DNA of 57,854 nt from positions 1-57,854 of the forward strand of contig NZ_SLXW01000013.1 of the NCBI RefSeq assembly GCF_004341085.1, written 5' to 3'. The position numbers and the translations under genes were made by a program. Positions 8,232 to 16,224 of the stretch are shown piece by piece (position 1 is the first letter of the stretch; each line of letters opens with the position of its first letter). Source of the DNA: Sphingomonas sp. PP-CE-1G-424. GTDB lineage: Bacteria > Pseudomonadota > Alphaproteobacteria > Sphingomonadales > Sphingomonadaceae. Below the pieces are notes generated by a model that did no database searches, was not told the origin of the DNA, and saw only the letters and a program-made list of their open reading frames with translations.

Positions 8232-9781
8232 TGCCCAGGCGACGGATCAGCCCGCTTCTCGCCGTCTTCGTCGCCTTTGTGGTGCTGATGGCGAGCAATG
8301 CCTGGCTCAAGAGCATCTTCGGTTATGGCGAGATAGCGACCGACATTCCGTTCCTGCTGGCCGGCGCGATCCTGTTCCTGGCGTGGCGCTTCAACCGGCG
8401 TGCCGCCAACCAGCGCAATGATCTGCTCGGCTCCGCCCGTTTTGGCGACCGTGCTGACGTGCGGAAGCTGGAAGCGAACGGGGATCTTCTGATCGGCCGC
8501 TCGGCGAGGTCGGGGAAGCTGCTGCACTACGACGGCGCGGCGCATTTGCTGACGATGGCACCCACCCGCTCAGGTAAGGGTGTCGGTACGATTATCCCCA
8601 ACCTGCTGCTGCTCGATCGCTCGGTGATCTGCATCGACCCCAAGGGCGAGAACGCTCGCGTCACCGCCCGTGCGCGTGCCGCCAAGGGCAAGGTCTGGTG
8701 CCTCGATCCGTTCGGCGTGTCGGGTCAGCCCCCTGCCCGCTACAATCCGCTCGACCGGCTCGATCCCGCCAGCCTCGATCTCGCGGAAGATGCCAACACC
8801 CTCGCCGACGCGCTGGTGCATGACGCGCCGGGACAATCGGGCGAAGCGCACTGGAACGAGGAAGCCAAGGCGCTGATCGCCGGGCTGATTCTGCACACCG
8901 TCGTCCACGAACCCGCCGATCGCCGCGTGCTGGCAACGATACGCGACAAGCTGACGCTCGCCCCTGCTGGCTTCGCCGCGTTGCTGGCCGATATGCAGGA
9001 CAGCGCCGGGGCCGGTGGCCTGATAGCGCGCGCGGCCAACCGCCAGCTCGGCAAGTCCGATCGCGAAGCCGCTGGCGTGCTATCCTCGGCGCAGCGCCAC
9101 ACCCACTTTCTTGACAGCCCGCGCATTGTCGCCAGCACCGCCGCGTCCGATTTCACCTTCGCGGGATTGAAGGACACAACCGCCACCGTGTTCCTGTGCC
9201 TGCCGCCTGATCGGCTCGATACCTATGCCCGATGGCTGCGGCTGCTGGTGAGCCAGGCCGTCACCGACATGGCGCGCTCCACCGCCCGCCCTGCCCGGCC
9301 CGTGCTGTTCCTGCTCGATGAGTTCGCCGCGCTCGGCCGCCTTGAACCGGTCGAGCGCGCGATGGGGCTGATGGCGGGCTACGGCCTTCAGCTCTGGCCG
9401 ATCCTTCAGGACATGCATCAGCTCAAAGCCACCTATGGCGAACGCGCCGGCACGTTCATGTCCAACGCCGGCGTGATCCAGACGTTCGGGGTCAACGATC
9501 ATGCGACCGCCGACATGCTCTCGCGCACGATCGGCGACACGACGATCGAATACGATACCGTCAGCACGTCACGCGGTACGGGCTGGGGCGAAAATCGCGC
9601 CGGGCCTTCGGAGAGCGTCAGCGGGCACGTTTCGGCCCGCCGGCTCGCCACGCCAGACGAAATCATGCGGATGCGGCCCGATCAACTCCTGCTGCTGCGC
9701 CAGGGTGAACACCCGCTCGCGGTCGAGAAAATCCGTTATTACGATCAACGCGAGTTCGTCGGCCTGTTTGATCCGGCCTGA
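8231..9781 (+). CDS. traG: Type IV coupling protein TraG/VirD4
   Basis: A 516-residue inner-membrane ATPase that links the relaxosome to a type IV secretion channel. Two N-terminal membrane helices lie within residues 1-60 (PLLAVFVAFVVLMASNAW and IPFLLAGAILFLAWRF). Walker A is MAPTRSGKGVGTIIPN (about residues 112-125) and Walker B is PVLFLLDEFAALGRLE (about 357). It is shorter than VirD4 (about 650 residues) but complete for the compact class. No channel genes follow, so it must use the secretion system of a helper element. Its start overlaps the previous stop (TGATG). Confidence 0.93.
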   Translation: MPRRRISPLLAVFVAFVVLMASNAWLKSIFGYGEIATDIPFLLAGAILFLAWRFNRRAANQRNDLLGSARFGDRADVRKLEANGDLLIGRSARSGKLLHYDGAAHLLTMAPTRSGKGVGTIIPNLLLLDRSVICIDPKGENARVTARARAAKGKVWCLDPFGVSGQPPARYNPLDRLDPASLDLAEDANTLADALVHDAPGQSGEAHWNEEAKALIAGLILHTVVHEPADRRVLATIRDKLTLAPAGFAALLADMQDSAGAGGLIARAANRQLGKSDREAAGVLSSAQRHTHFLDSPRIVASTAASDFTFAGLKDTTATVFLCLPPDRLDTYARWLRLLVSQAVTDMARSTARPARPVLFLLDEFAALGRLEPVERAMGLMAGYGLQLWPILQDMHQLKATYGERAGTFMSNAGVIQTFGVNDHATADMLSRTIGDTTIEYDTVSTSRGTGWGENRAGPSESVSGHVSARRLATPDEIMRMRPDQLLLLRQGEHPLAVEKIRYYDQREFVGLFDPA

Positions 9782-10123
9782 TTCAAGCCCGGTGGGGCCA
9801 ATCGCGGCGCTCAACGCCCCGAACAGCCTGAAAGCCTGCTCCCTGCGCTCACAACGCCTCTAAGCGACTATAGCGAGCGGTTCCATCGCCACTTGCCTCA
9901 CTTCTTTCTCGCCTAGCTAGCGGCGCTTGCGCCGCTTCTGTGACGCCGAAGGCGGCACGAAAGGAAAGAGCATCGGCCGTTAGGCCGATTCCATAAGCCG
10001 TCCTTTGGTTCGTCGAACGGTGCAGTGACATTAAGTGATTCTGTTAAATAGGAATCTTAAAAAGGTTAAGGGTCAAAAAGACCCTAGTTTCTGCCCTGTT
10101 TTCAGTACCTTACCGATATAGGC
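9782..10123. other. Non-coding stretch left of the origin
   Basis: No convincing gene. It contains short inverted repeats (GGCGCTTGCGCC around 9921; CGGCCGTTAGGCCG around 9973) and an AT-richer segment at about 10028-10085 (CTGTTAAATAGGAATC and a GGGTC-AAAAA-GACCC hairpin). The AT-rich part next to the iterons could be the unwinding element of the origin. Confidence 0.5.
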
Positions 10124-10360
10124 GGTGGGTGAAACCCCGTGATTCGGTGTGTGAAACCCCGATAGTGCGGTGGGTGATCCCCCGACGAAAAGGTGTGTGA
10201 AACCCCGACTCTGGCATGGCTTGAACGGCTCTTCCGTGCCAGTTATCCACAGCGCGAACGCTGCATGACGCTGGCCGGAGCTTGCCCGACTCTGCCCGGC
10301 AAACCAGCAGGTGTGTGAAACCCCGATAGTTGTGGGCTTTGGTGGGTGAAACCCCGATAG
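10124..10360. other. oriV: Iteron origin of replication with DnaA box
   Basis: Six copies of an 18-bp iteron, consensus GGTGKGTGAAACCCCGAT, start at about 10124, 10146, 10169 (diverged), 10192, 10310 and 10341. A perfect DnaA box, TTATCCACA, lies at 10243-10251 in the gap between the fourth and fifth copies. The last iteron touches the 3' end of repA. This is the textbook layout of a RepA-dependent iteron origin, with copy number likely controlled through the same repeats. Confidence 0.9.
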
Positions 10361-11314
10361 TTAGCGACGGCCGGCCAGCCGGTCCATTCGGGCGTCCACC
10401 TCTTCCGTACGCCGACGATCGGCGTCAAGGCGGGCTCGCCGCTCCTCCTCCACGCGCATCTTCTCGGCCAGTGCTAATGCTTCGGCCTCACCGCGGAGCC
10501 TGAACAGCACAGCCGGGCTTTTGTCGGTCGTTTCAGCTGCGTCCATCGTATAATCAGGCAGCTGGTCAGCCTCGATCACGCGCCGAAGCATCCGATTGAA
10601 CTCTTTGGGCTGGGCATCACTGCCTGTCTTGTCGCGAAGCACCTCGACCCGGCACAACCACCCCCCGCGCTGCGTGCCTGCATGTTTGCGCGCGATGCGA
10701 TACAGCGCCCGCTCTAAACCTCCGGACAGGAGGAAATAGTCAGGGTGCATGGTGAGCAACGACTTCTCGTTGACGATCCCCTCATAAACCCAATCCGAAA
10801 GGGTCAGCGTCATGCCCCGTGGCTGCTCGGTCTCGGCGTCGGTGTCGAAGGTCCAGCTATCGAGCCAGTTGAAGCCGGCCTTCTGCCGGCGCTTGGTCGC
10901 GCGGATTGAGGTGGTGATGGAGGTCGTCTGGAGCCTAAGCAGCGCCGCCTGCAACTCTTGATAATCCCTGCCGCCAGTGCCGCGTTTGATAGCTCGCAAC
11001 AGGTCATAAGGCGTCGTGGTCAGCGTGCGCGGCAAGTCGTTCAAGCCCTGCTGCTTCATGCGATTAAGGGTAGATGCCGCCCATATCAGAATGTCGGCAT
11101 CCCAAATCGTCGCCATTCCGTAGTCGGGGATCGCCTGCACGCGCACCCACGCCTCGCCATCGGGGCTGCGATACTCGATGGGCTTGAGGCGCTTGCGCTT
11201 CTGCAACGAGAAAAACGGACGCTCCATAACTTCCCGCTGGTCCTTGAGCGGGAGGTCCCCAAGCGCCGGGATGAACAGGTCGAACTCGGGATTGGGATCA
11301 CGCCGCTTGCTCAC
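10361..11314 (-). CDS. repA: Plasmid replication initiator RepA (RPA family)
   Basis: A 317-residue initiator of the RPA family (PF10134 type) found on alphaproteobacterial plasmids. Visible features are the N-terminal NPEFDLFIPALGDLPLKDQ, the central winged-helix region (LTTTPYDLLRAIKRGTGG, YQELQAALLRLQTT), and a charged C-terminal helix rich in Glu/Arg. It should bind the adjacent iterons. The start is GTG (complement of 11312-11314), overlapping the stop of the upstream gene as GTGA, so translation is probably coupled in a parA - small protein - repA operon. Confidence 0.9.
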   Translation of the reverse strand: MSKRRDPNPEFDLFIPALGDLPLKDQREVMERPFFSLQKRKRLKPIEYRSPDGEAWVRVQAIPDYGMATIWDADILIWAASTLNRMKQQGLNDLPRTLTTTPYDLLRAIKRGTGGRDYQELQAALLRLQTTSITTSIRATKRRQKAGFNWLDSWTFDTDAETEQPRGMTLTLSDWVYEGIVNEKSLLTMHPDYFLLSGGLERALYRIARKHAGTQRGGWLCRVEVLRDKTGSDAQPKEFNRMLRRVIEADQLPDYTMDAAETTDKSPAVLFRLRGEAEALALAEKMRVEEERRARLDADRRRTEEVDARMDRLAGRR

Positions 11315-11649
11315 GGGGCGAACCTAGTGTGGCCCCGCTTGACCAAATACTGGCGGAGCAAGCGCTCGGTGATGACGGTGAGGGGTTCCCCGCCCTCCTC
11401 CACGCTGAGCTGGCGAAGCGCGCGGTGCATGTCCTCGGGAATGTGGATCAGCACCGGCTTCTTGCCCGGGTGGCTGCTGCGCCGTTCCGGCGCTGGCGAT
11501 GCTGGCGTGTCGGCCGAACGCCGCGATCGGCGTGGCGCTGCCGCCCGCTGCGGCTCGGGTGCTGACTGAGGAGCGAGAGCGGGATTCGGCGCTAGTTCCT
11601 CGACCTCCTCATCGAAGATGCCGGCAAGCGCGGAAGGCTTCTTCGCCAT
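11311..11649 (-). CDS. Ribbon-helix-helix-like partner of ParA
   Basis: A 112-residue basic protein with a disordered Pro/Ala/Arg-rich N-terminal half and a C-terminal KPVLIHIPEDMHRALRQLSVEEG segment, a pattern typical of ribbon-helix-helix DNA-binding proteins. Lying between parA and repA with single-base overlaps on both sides (TAATG with parA, GTGA with repA), it is the natural candidate for the centromere-binding partner of the ParA ATPase (ParG-like). The short tandem arrays at 12640 and 14083 are candidate targets. The role is inferred from position and fold pattern. Confidence 0.65.
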   Translation of the reverse strand: MAKKPSALAGIFDEEVEELAPNPALAPQSAPEPQRAAAPRRSRRSADTPASPAPERRSSHPGKKPVLIHIPEDMHRALRQLSVEEGGEPLTVITERLLRQYLVKRGHTRFAP

Positions 11650-12302
11650 TATGCCGCCTCGCTTACTGGCTTAGTCGTAAAGCCGCTTAGTCGCTTAGCT
11701 TCGTCATAGGCTGCGCGCAGTTCTGCCGCCGCCTTGCTGTCCGGTTCCGTTTCCGCTGCGGTACGTCCAAGCGGCGTCGCCTTGTAGAAGTCCTTGCGGA
11801 AGTGAAGGCGGCTGTCGAACATCGTCACGCCCTTGGCCGCGAACCCGGCATGGGCCTCCTGCCCCTCCCCGCCCTGGTGCGGAACCTGGGTCAGAATGAC
11901 GGCGAAGGGAGTGCCGGCCTGCTGCACTTGCTTGACGGTCTGCAACACCGAATGAACGTCCAGCCCGCGCGGCGCGACGGGGATGATGACGAAATCTGCC
12001 TGCTCGGCCGCAAGCATCGCAATATCTTTGGAGTTCGCCGGCGTGTCGATGATGATAAGGTCGATCTTGCCGCTACCGCGTCCGCGCGAGACGTGAAGCG
12101 GCAGGCCGGCGACGCTGCTGTCCTTCACCGTCACGTCGTCGTCGTCGCGACGCTCCGACCAGTAGAGCGCTGATCCCTGACGATCGTCGGCATCCAAGAT
12201 CACGACTGACGCGCCTTCGCGCGCGGCTTCGACGGCAAACCCTGTAGAAAGGGTGGTCTTGGATTGACCGCCTTTTTGCGCGATCACGGCCCATACTTTC
12301 AT
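11649..12302 (-). CDS. parA: ParA-type partition ATPase
   Basis: A 217-residue ATPase of the small ParA/MinD (type Ib) class, without the N-terminal DNA-binding domain of larger ParAs. The deviant Walker A is QKGGQSKTT (residues 9-17), followed by VVILDADDRQGSA and Walker B DLIIIDTPA. It should drive segregation with the small basic protein downstream. The upstream region carries several TCGCTTAR octamers. Codon use resembles its neighbours. Confidence 0.92.
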   Translation of the reverse strand: MKVWAVIAQKGGQSKTTLSTGFAVEAAREGASVVILDADDRQGSALYWSERRDDDDVTVKDSSVAGLPLHVSRGRGSGKIDLIIIDTPANSKDIAMLAAEQADFVIIPVAPRGLDVHSVLQTVKQVQQAGTPFAVILTQVPHQGGEGQEAHAGFAAKGVTMFDSRLHFRKDFYKATPLGRTAAETEPDSKAAAELRAAYDEAKRLSGFTTKPVSEAA

Positions 12303-12639
12303 CGCTGCTACCCCTACTAATCGGCTGAGCTACTTATGCCGCTTAACCGCTTAGTCGTAAATAGCATTAATCGCTTAGCCTAACCTCACTAACTTGGCCC
12401 CTCGATCGGTCATAGCGGGGCGTCTGAAGTTCCAGCATGCATATGATATTGACCCTACATCCCCAAGGTACGCGCTTAGGTTTGAACATCTGCGTTGGCG
12501 GCTTTTGGCTGGCATAGCACCGCCGGTATCACGCACGACACTCTCTCCTCGCGAGGCGCTTGAAACAGCGTACACACTTCATCGCGTGACGTACCGCGCG
12601 ACCGATCGGCGATGAGATTTCCTTGATATGGTCTGGTGT
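12303..12639. other. parA leader with scattered TCGCTTAG octamers
   Basis: No convincing gene. The region contains GCCGCTTAACCGCTTAG (about 12339-12355) and AATCGCTTAG (12369-12378), related to the array at 14083 and to copies inside the 3' end of parA. It presumably holds the parA promoter and part of a partition site. Confidence 0.5.
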
Positions 12640-12693
12640 TCTTGAACACCTTGAAACCCTTGTTTTCCTTAATTTCCTTGATGACCTTGATGG
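12640..12693. repeat. Six tandem 9-bp repeats (CCTTGANNN)
   Basis: Six units at an exact 9-bp period: TCTTGAACA, CCTTGAAAC, CCTTGTTTT, CCTTAATTT, CCTTGATGA and CCTTGATGG. A further CCTTGATAT lies at 12621. The array sits just upstream of TTGACA at 12701, a good -35 hexamer for the next gene. Short period and strict phasing suggest cooperative binding of a small DNA-binding protein, as operator or centromere. Confidence 0.8.
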
Positions 12694-12721
12694 GTGCGTT
12701 TTGACATGCTAAGGCCGCATT

Positions 12722-13858
12722 ATGTTAGACTCGGGAACTGTAGCTATGGACGACAGTGAGGCCGAAAAGCGGGTTCGTGGAAAGGGGCGGGGAAGCAACT
12801 TTTTCGCGCTCGGGCATGAGGTTAAGGATCAGCTCTGGTCGATGCCGACGACCAATCGGCTTAATCTGGTGATCGCTTATCTTGTTCTCTTGGCCGGCAC
12901 GGGTAGCGATCATCGCCTCACTAAATGGTCAGCTAAGGCGTGTGAGGAATATACGGGGCTGGGGAAGCCGCGGGCCAAGCACGCTATAGGCGAGCTCGTG
13001 GCCTCGGGTCTCGTCAAGCGCACTGACGCTTCCTCACGAATGATGCCGCAATACGAACTGCCGCCACTGGCAATTGACGCAGAGCCAGTCTTTCTACCGG
13101 TTGCTCTAGTTACAGGCTTATCGGGCGAAGCCTCCATGCTCCGACGCGTTCGCGAGACTGGCGACGCAATGGCACTTAGGATGCTGATCGATCTTTACGG
13201 GCTGATCTCTCTCGATGCTACTCACGGCATACCGCTCGAACACCTCCGAGGCGGCCTTAGTCAAAACGATGAGCCTAACGCGCGGAAGCTGGCTGACGTT
13301 GGCGCGCATGGCGTATGGGGTATTACGCGGGGCAGCTATCGCGGTGGAGGTGGAGAGTGGGCGTCTTTCCACCGCGCGAAGGCCAAGGACAGTTCCGTTG
13401 CCTGGAAGCCGTTCTGGGAAAGGCTCGATCTGCTTAAGCAAATCGGAGCAGTCTGGTATGAGCCCTGGCTATTTGACAGCGCCGCGACCGATGCCGAACC
13501 TATCATTCCGCTCGATCCGTCCGGTTATTACCCGGTTGCGGAACCAGACGACGAAGCCCGGCTAACACGATCGGCGCTGGATGCGGCGCGAACGCTAGTT
13601 GGTGAGGAACGCGAGTATCTGTTTGAGCGTGCCGACTTCTACGTTCCCCTGACGTTGCATCGGCAAACGCCAGCTTATCGAGAGGTTGCTCGACTGCGGG
13701 TTGAAGCGGACACACCTGGTCGTCGGCTGTCGTGGAAGAGGCGGCGCATCATCATCGAACAATATCAGCAAGCATTCGACCAGCTCCGTCACGATGCTCT
13801 AGAGGGGCGGTTTGATCGGCCAATGCGACTCGGTTCTACGCTGGAACCTGCACTGTGA
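12722..13858 (+). CDS. Winged-helix plasmid protein of unknown role
   Basis: A protein of up to 378 residues that I do not recognise by name. A winged-helix-like segment is visible at about residues 75-125 (LTKWSAKACEEYTGLGKPRAKHAI...LVKRTD). The remainder is soluble and mixed, with a basic C-terminal stretch (RRLSWKRRRIIIEQYQQAF). TTGACA at 12701 followed by TAGACT near 12726 could be a promoter; if so, the ATG at 12746 (MDDSEAEK) is the likelier start than 12722. The 9-bp repeat array directly upstream suggests tight control. A replication, partition or regulatory role is plausible but unproven. Confidence 0.7.
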   Translation: MLDSGTVAMDDSEAEKRVRGKGRGSNFFALGHEVKDQLWSMPTTNRLNLVIAYLVLLAGTGSDHRLTKWSAKACEEYTGLGKPRAKHAIGELVASGLVKRTDASSRMMPQYELPPLAIDAEPVFLPVALVTGLSGEASMLRRVRETGDAMALRMLIDLYGLISLDATHGIPLEHLRGGLSQNDEPNARKLADVGAHGVWGITRGSYRGGGGEWASFHRAKAKDSSVAWKPFWERLDLLKQIGAVWYEPWLFDSAATDAEPIIPLDPSGYYPVAEPDDEARLTRSALDAARTLVGEEREYLFERADFYVPLTLHRQTPAYREVARLRVEADTPGRRLSWKRRRIIIEQYQQAFDQLRHDALEGRFDRPMRLGSTLEPAL

Positions 13859-14010
13859 TCCAGGTAGCGGTCGATGCTGCCGGCTTCGCTGGCGCGTGCG
13901 GCGGGATTGCCGCGATCATCGGCGCGACTGCTACGCTCGTTTGGGCATGCCGGCGTGATCCCAAGAGCGGCGAGCGAACCATTGCGCGTTTGCCGCCACC
14001 TGCTGAGTAG
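13855..14010 (+). CDS. Small membrane protein, 51 residues
   Basis: A short frame starting with GTG that overlaps the previous stop as GTGA. It encodes one hydrophobic segment (AGACGGIAAIIGATATLVWA) followed by a basic tail (CRRDPKSGERTIARL). Overlap and composition suggest a real single-span protein coupled to the upstream gene. No family recognised. Confidence 0.45.
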   Translation: MIQVAVDAAGFAGACGGIAAIIGATATLVWACRRDPKSGERTIARLPPPAE

Positions 14011-14185
14011 ATCCGTGCCAGGGCAAATTACGCGGTCTCAAGAGAGGTAGGTTGAGGACCCACATTAACGCAAGCGCGATGAAATCGCTTAATCGCTTAA
14101 TCGCTTAATCGCTTAGCACTAATGATATTACTGAATCAAAGTGGTTTCTGCTTTCGTTTCGCTCCCGGCTGACTCATAGAATGGT
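14011..14185. other. Intergenic region with four tandem AATCGCTT octamers
   Basis: Four perfect head-to-tail copies of AATCGCTT occupy 14083-14114, ending in AG. Related TCGCTTAG octamers are scattered through the parA 3' end and leader (11662-11700, 12339-12378). This looks like a protein-binding array, possibly a second half of the partition site. No gene seen here. Confidence 0.75.
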
Positions 14186-14638
14186 ATGCCAATCGCGCGC
14201 GAACATCGCTGGCTATATCCGATCGATTGGCGCGAGTTGTCCGCCCTTATTCGCTTCGGTCGCGCCAAGGGTCGCTGCGAGCATTGTCAGCGTCCGCACG
14301 GTTGCGACGTGCTACATCTCGGCAACGGCGTGTGGTGGGACGAAGATGCGCGCCGTTGGCGGGATGGGCAGGGCAGGAGAGTTCGCCGCCTAGCCAGTCC
14401 TGCGGACCTTGCCTTAGTGCAACCGGGGTTCGTCGGCATCGCTCCGCCTAGCGCACTACATGTTACGCGCGTAATCCTCGCCAGCGCGCATCTGAACCAT
14501 GATCCTGGCGACAACAGGCCGCACAATCTCGCCGCGCTTTGTCAGCGGTGCCACATGCGTCATGATGCGAGCGAACATCGCCGACGCCGCTGGCTCAATG
14601 CCTTTCGCCTGCGTGCGATCGGTGACCTATTCGCCTGA
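14186..14638 (+). CDS. HNH endonuclease-like zinc protein
   Basis: A 150-residue HNH-type protein. It has CEHCQ near residue 31 and CQRCHMRHD near 118 (two CxxC zinc knuckles) flanking the HNH core ASAHLNHDPGDNRPHNLAALC, where His, Asn and His follow the family order. Such proteins cut or nick DNA and are common as free-standing genes on plasmids and phages. No methylase or homing-target context is visible. The start at 14186 is preceded by weak spacing only. Confidence 0.85.
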   Translation: MPIAREHRWLYPIDWRELSALIRFGRAKGRCEHCQRPHGCDVLHLGNGVWWDEDARRWRDGQGRRVRRLASPADLALVQPGFVGIAPPSALHVTRVILASAHLNHDPGDNRPHNLAALCQRCHMRHDASEHRRRRWLNAFRLRAIGDLFA

Positions 14639-14981
14639 TCAAGATTTCGCCCGCGGGGCTCGATTTCAAGATAGGTGGGCAAAACAGACAACGCGACGGT
14701 ATGATCAGGGACTTCGCTCTCACTAAGGCTTCCGCAACCTGTCCACGTCATGGTCTGCTTAGAAGCCCACATCCGGCATTCTCCCGATGCCAGGTTGAAT
14801 ATCGCGAGAAGGTCCACTAGTTAGATCGTATAAAGCGAATTGAAATTAGCGATTTGAGAGGTGGGAAGCGCCGCCCCACACACCAGACTCTTTGGGGTAA
14901 GGTAGAGGCTTCGGCCGAGAGATCACGGTTGGCAACGTGCTCAAATCGCTTTGGGGAGGGCTCACGCTCTCCCCTTTTTCG
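14639..14981. other. Intergenic region ending in a plus-strand terminator
   Basis: No convincing protein gene. A hairpin followed by a T run (see 14953) marks the end of a plus-strand transcript, although no plus-strand gene is near except the HNH gene over 300 bp upstream. The last 120 bases are rich in short inverted repeats (GAGGCTTCGGCCGAGAG), so a small RNA or a long 3' leader is possible. Confidence 0.45.
14953..14979 (+). terminator. Rho-independent terminator (plus strand)
   Basis: GGGGAG (14953-14958) pairs with CTCCCC (14969-14974) and is followed by TTTTT. Its orientation fits a plus-strand transcript. Confidence 0.7.
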
Positions 14982-15380
14982 TTATAACGCCACCACACGA
15001 CCCGCCTTCACGCGACTGGTGAACTGATACGCCTTTAAGCCATAAGCGCTCTTTACCTGATAGGTGCCGCCGGGTGACAAGCTGAAGCCGATCGCAACCA
15101 TCGCAAAAGAGCCGACTGCTGTTTGCAGCGCGTCCAGCAAGTAAAAAGCGTGCGGGTGCTTGGGGTCTTGGCCGATGAACGCTGGATTGGCGATTAGACC
15201 AGGAAGGGCGGCCATTATGTCCGCGTACTCCAATGGATGATCGATCGCGATATGAGCATGCGCTGCTTTGCTCACCGTGACCGAGCCGGGCACGAGGTTA
15301 GTTCCCAGCCGGGCGTTGATGCGTCCGACAGGCAGCGGCCCAAGCGTTAAACCAGGGTAGTGGGGTGGAGCTGCGGCCAT
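14982..15380 (-). CDS. Small protein, possibly PBECR/EndoU-type nuclease
   Basis: A 132-residue soluble protein directly after the resolvase gene (3-bp gap), so probably co-transcribed. Features such as AHAHIAIDHPLEYADIMAALPGLI, NPAFIGQDPKH and a C-terminal YQFTSRVKAGRV resemble the phage barnase/EndoU/ColicinE5-like (PBECR) nuclease domains often found in mobile-element polyvalent proteins. I recognise the pattern only weakly. A decoy or antitoxin-like role is equally possible. Confidence 0.45.
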   Translation of the reverse strand: MAAAPPHYPGLTLGPLPVGRINARLGTNLVPGSVTVSKAAHAHIAIDHPLEYADIMAALPGLIANPAFIGQDPKHPHAFYLLDALQTAVGSFAMVAIGFSLSPGGTYQVKSAYGLKAYQFTSRVKAGRVVAL

Positions 15381-15383
15381 GCC

Positions 15384-15989
15384 TTAGCTTGCCTGCATGC
15401 TCAGCAAAACTGCGTCGGCCGTTTCCTGACGCGCTCTATAATCGCGTAACACGCGCTGCACTGTCGAGCGCGATACGCGGAACAGGCTCGCGAGCTGGGC
15501 GGGGGAGCCCTGGCCGGATTCCACCTTGGCGATGATCTCAGCGCGCTGCGGCCCTGTTAGGCTTGGCCGGCGTCCAAGGCGCCGCCCGGCGCTGCGCGCG
15601 TGCGCCAGCCCGTTCATGGTCCGCTCGCGGATCATGGCGCGCTCGAACTCGGCGAACGCGCCAAGCATCTGCGTCATCAGCCGGCCGGGTGCGGTGGTGG
15701 TGTCAATCGCCTCGGTCAGCGACCGGAAACCCGCACCGGCTGCGGTGATCGCTTCCAGCGTGAACAAAAGGTCGCGGAGGGATCGGGACAGCCGGTCGAG
15801 TTTCCACACCACCAGTACGTCGCCGGCCTCCAACGCACCGATCGCGCGCGCCAGCTCGCGGCGGTCGGCCTGCCCACCCGATGCCTCCTCGCTATAGATC
15901 GCATCGCACCCAGCATCGCGGAGCGCGCGAAGCTGCGGGTCTATGTCCTGGGAGTCACCTCGGGACACGCGGGCATAGCCGATTTCCAT
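15384..15989 (-). CDS. Serine recombinase (resolvase/invertase)
   Basis: A 201-residue small serine recombinase: GYARVSRGDSQ at the N-terminus (catalytic Ser in RVS), VVWKLDRLSRSLRDL, TTTAPGRLMTQMLGAFAEFERAM, and a C-terminal helix-turn-helix (SPAQLASLFRVSRSTVQRVL). It differs clearly from the transposon TnpR and is not beside a transposase, so it is probably a plasmid multimer resolvase or the relic of another element. Two dyads just upstream (16054-16131) are its likely binding site. Confidence 0.9.
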   Translation of the reverse strand: MEIGYARVSRGDSQDIDPQLRALRDAGCDAIYSEEASGGQADRRELARAIGALEAGDVLVVWKLDRLSRSLRDLLFTLEAITAAGAGFRSLTEAIDTTTAPGRLMTQMLGAFAEFERAMIRERTMNGLAHARSAGRRLGRRPSLTGPQRAEIIAKVESGQGSPAQLASLFRVSRSTVQRVLRDYRARQETADAVLLSMQAS

Positions 15990-16053
15990 GCATTTATTCT
16001 GGCACGGGGTTGTGACACCTGCAAACCCTTGAAAACGCTAGGGCAGGGTGGCG

Positions 16054-16131
16054 GTGTCAAAACCGTTCGGTTTTGACACAAAGCTTCCTCGAAAACGATG
16101 GTCTTTTGGGAACGATAGATCTTTCCCAAAA
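16054..16131. promoter_or_regulatory. Dyads upstream of the second resolvase (candidate res)
   Basis: GTGTCAAAACCG-TT-CGGTTTTGACAC (16054-16079) has perfect 12-base arms. A second dyad, CTTTTGGGAA with TTTCCCAAAAG, lies at about 16102-16131. TGTC/GACA ends are typical resolvase subsites, and the position upstream of the recombinase fits. A diverged copy of the first dyad and its right flank occurs at about 56969-57018. Confidence 0.65.
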
Positions 16132-16224
16132 GCCGTTTTCACACGAGAAGGGAGAACACTAGAACCGCTTGCGAACGCCCACAGGCGGTAGAGCGCGGCA
16201 CGCTAAGCGCCGCGCTCGATCGGA
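16132..16224. other. Junction between backbone and metal region
   Basis: No gene. A GCACGCTAAG string at about 16189 recalls the inner end of Tn21-type repeats, but no GGGG-type outer end is visible, so I do not call a transposon end. Confidence 0.35.

Noticed and set aside
12394..12615. 73-codon plus-strand frame in the parA leader
   Set aside because: Starts with TTG, no ribosome site, no family pattern, and it overlaps the repeat-rich regulatory zone.
16187..16197. GCACGCTAAG resembling the inner end of Tn21-type repeats
   Set aside because: No GGGG-type outer end at 38 bp and no partner repeat at the other side of the metal region.
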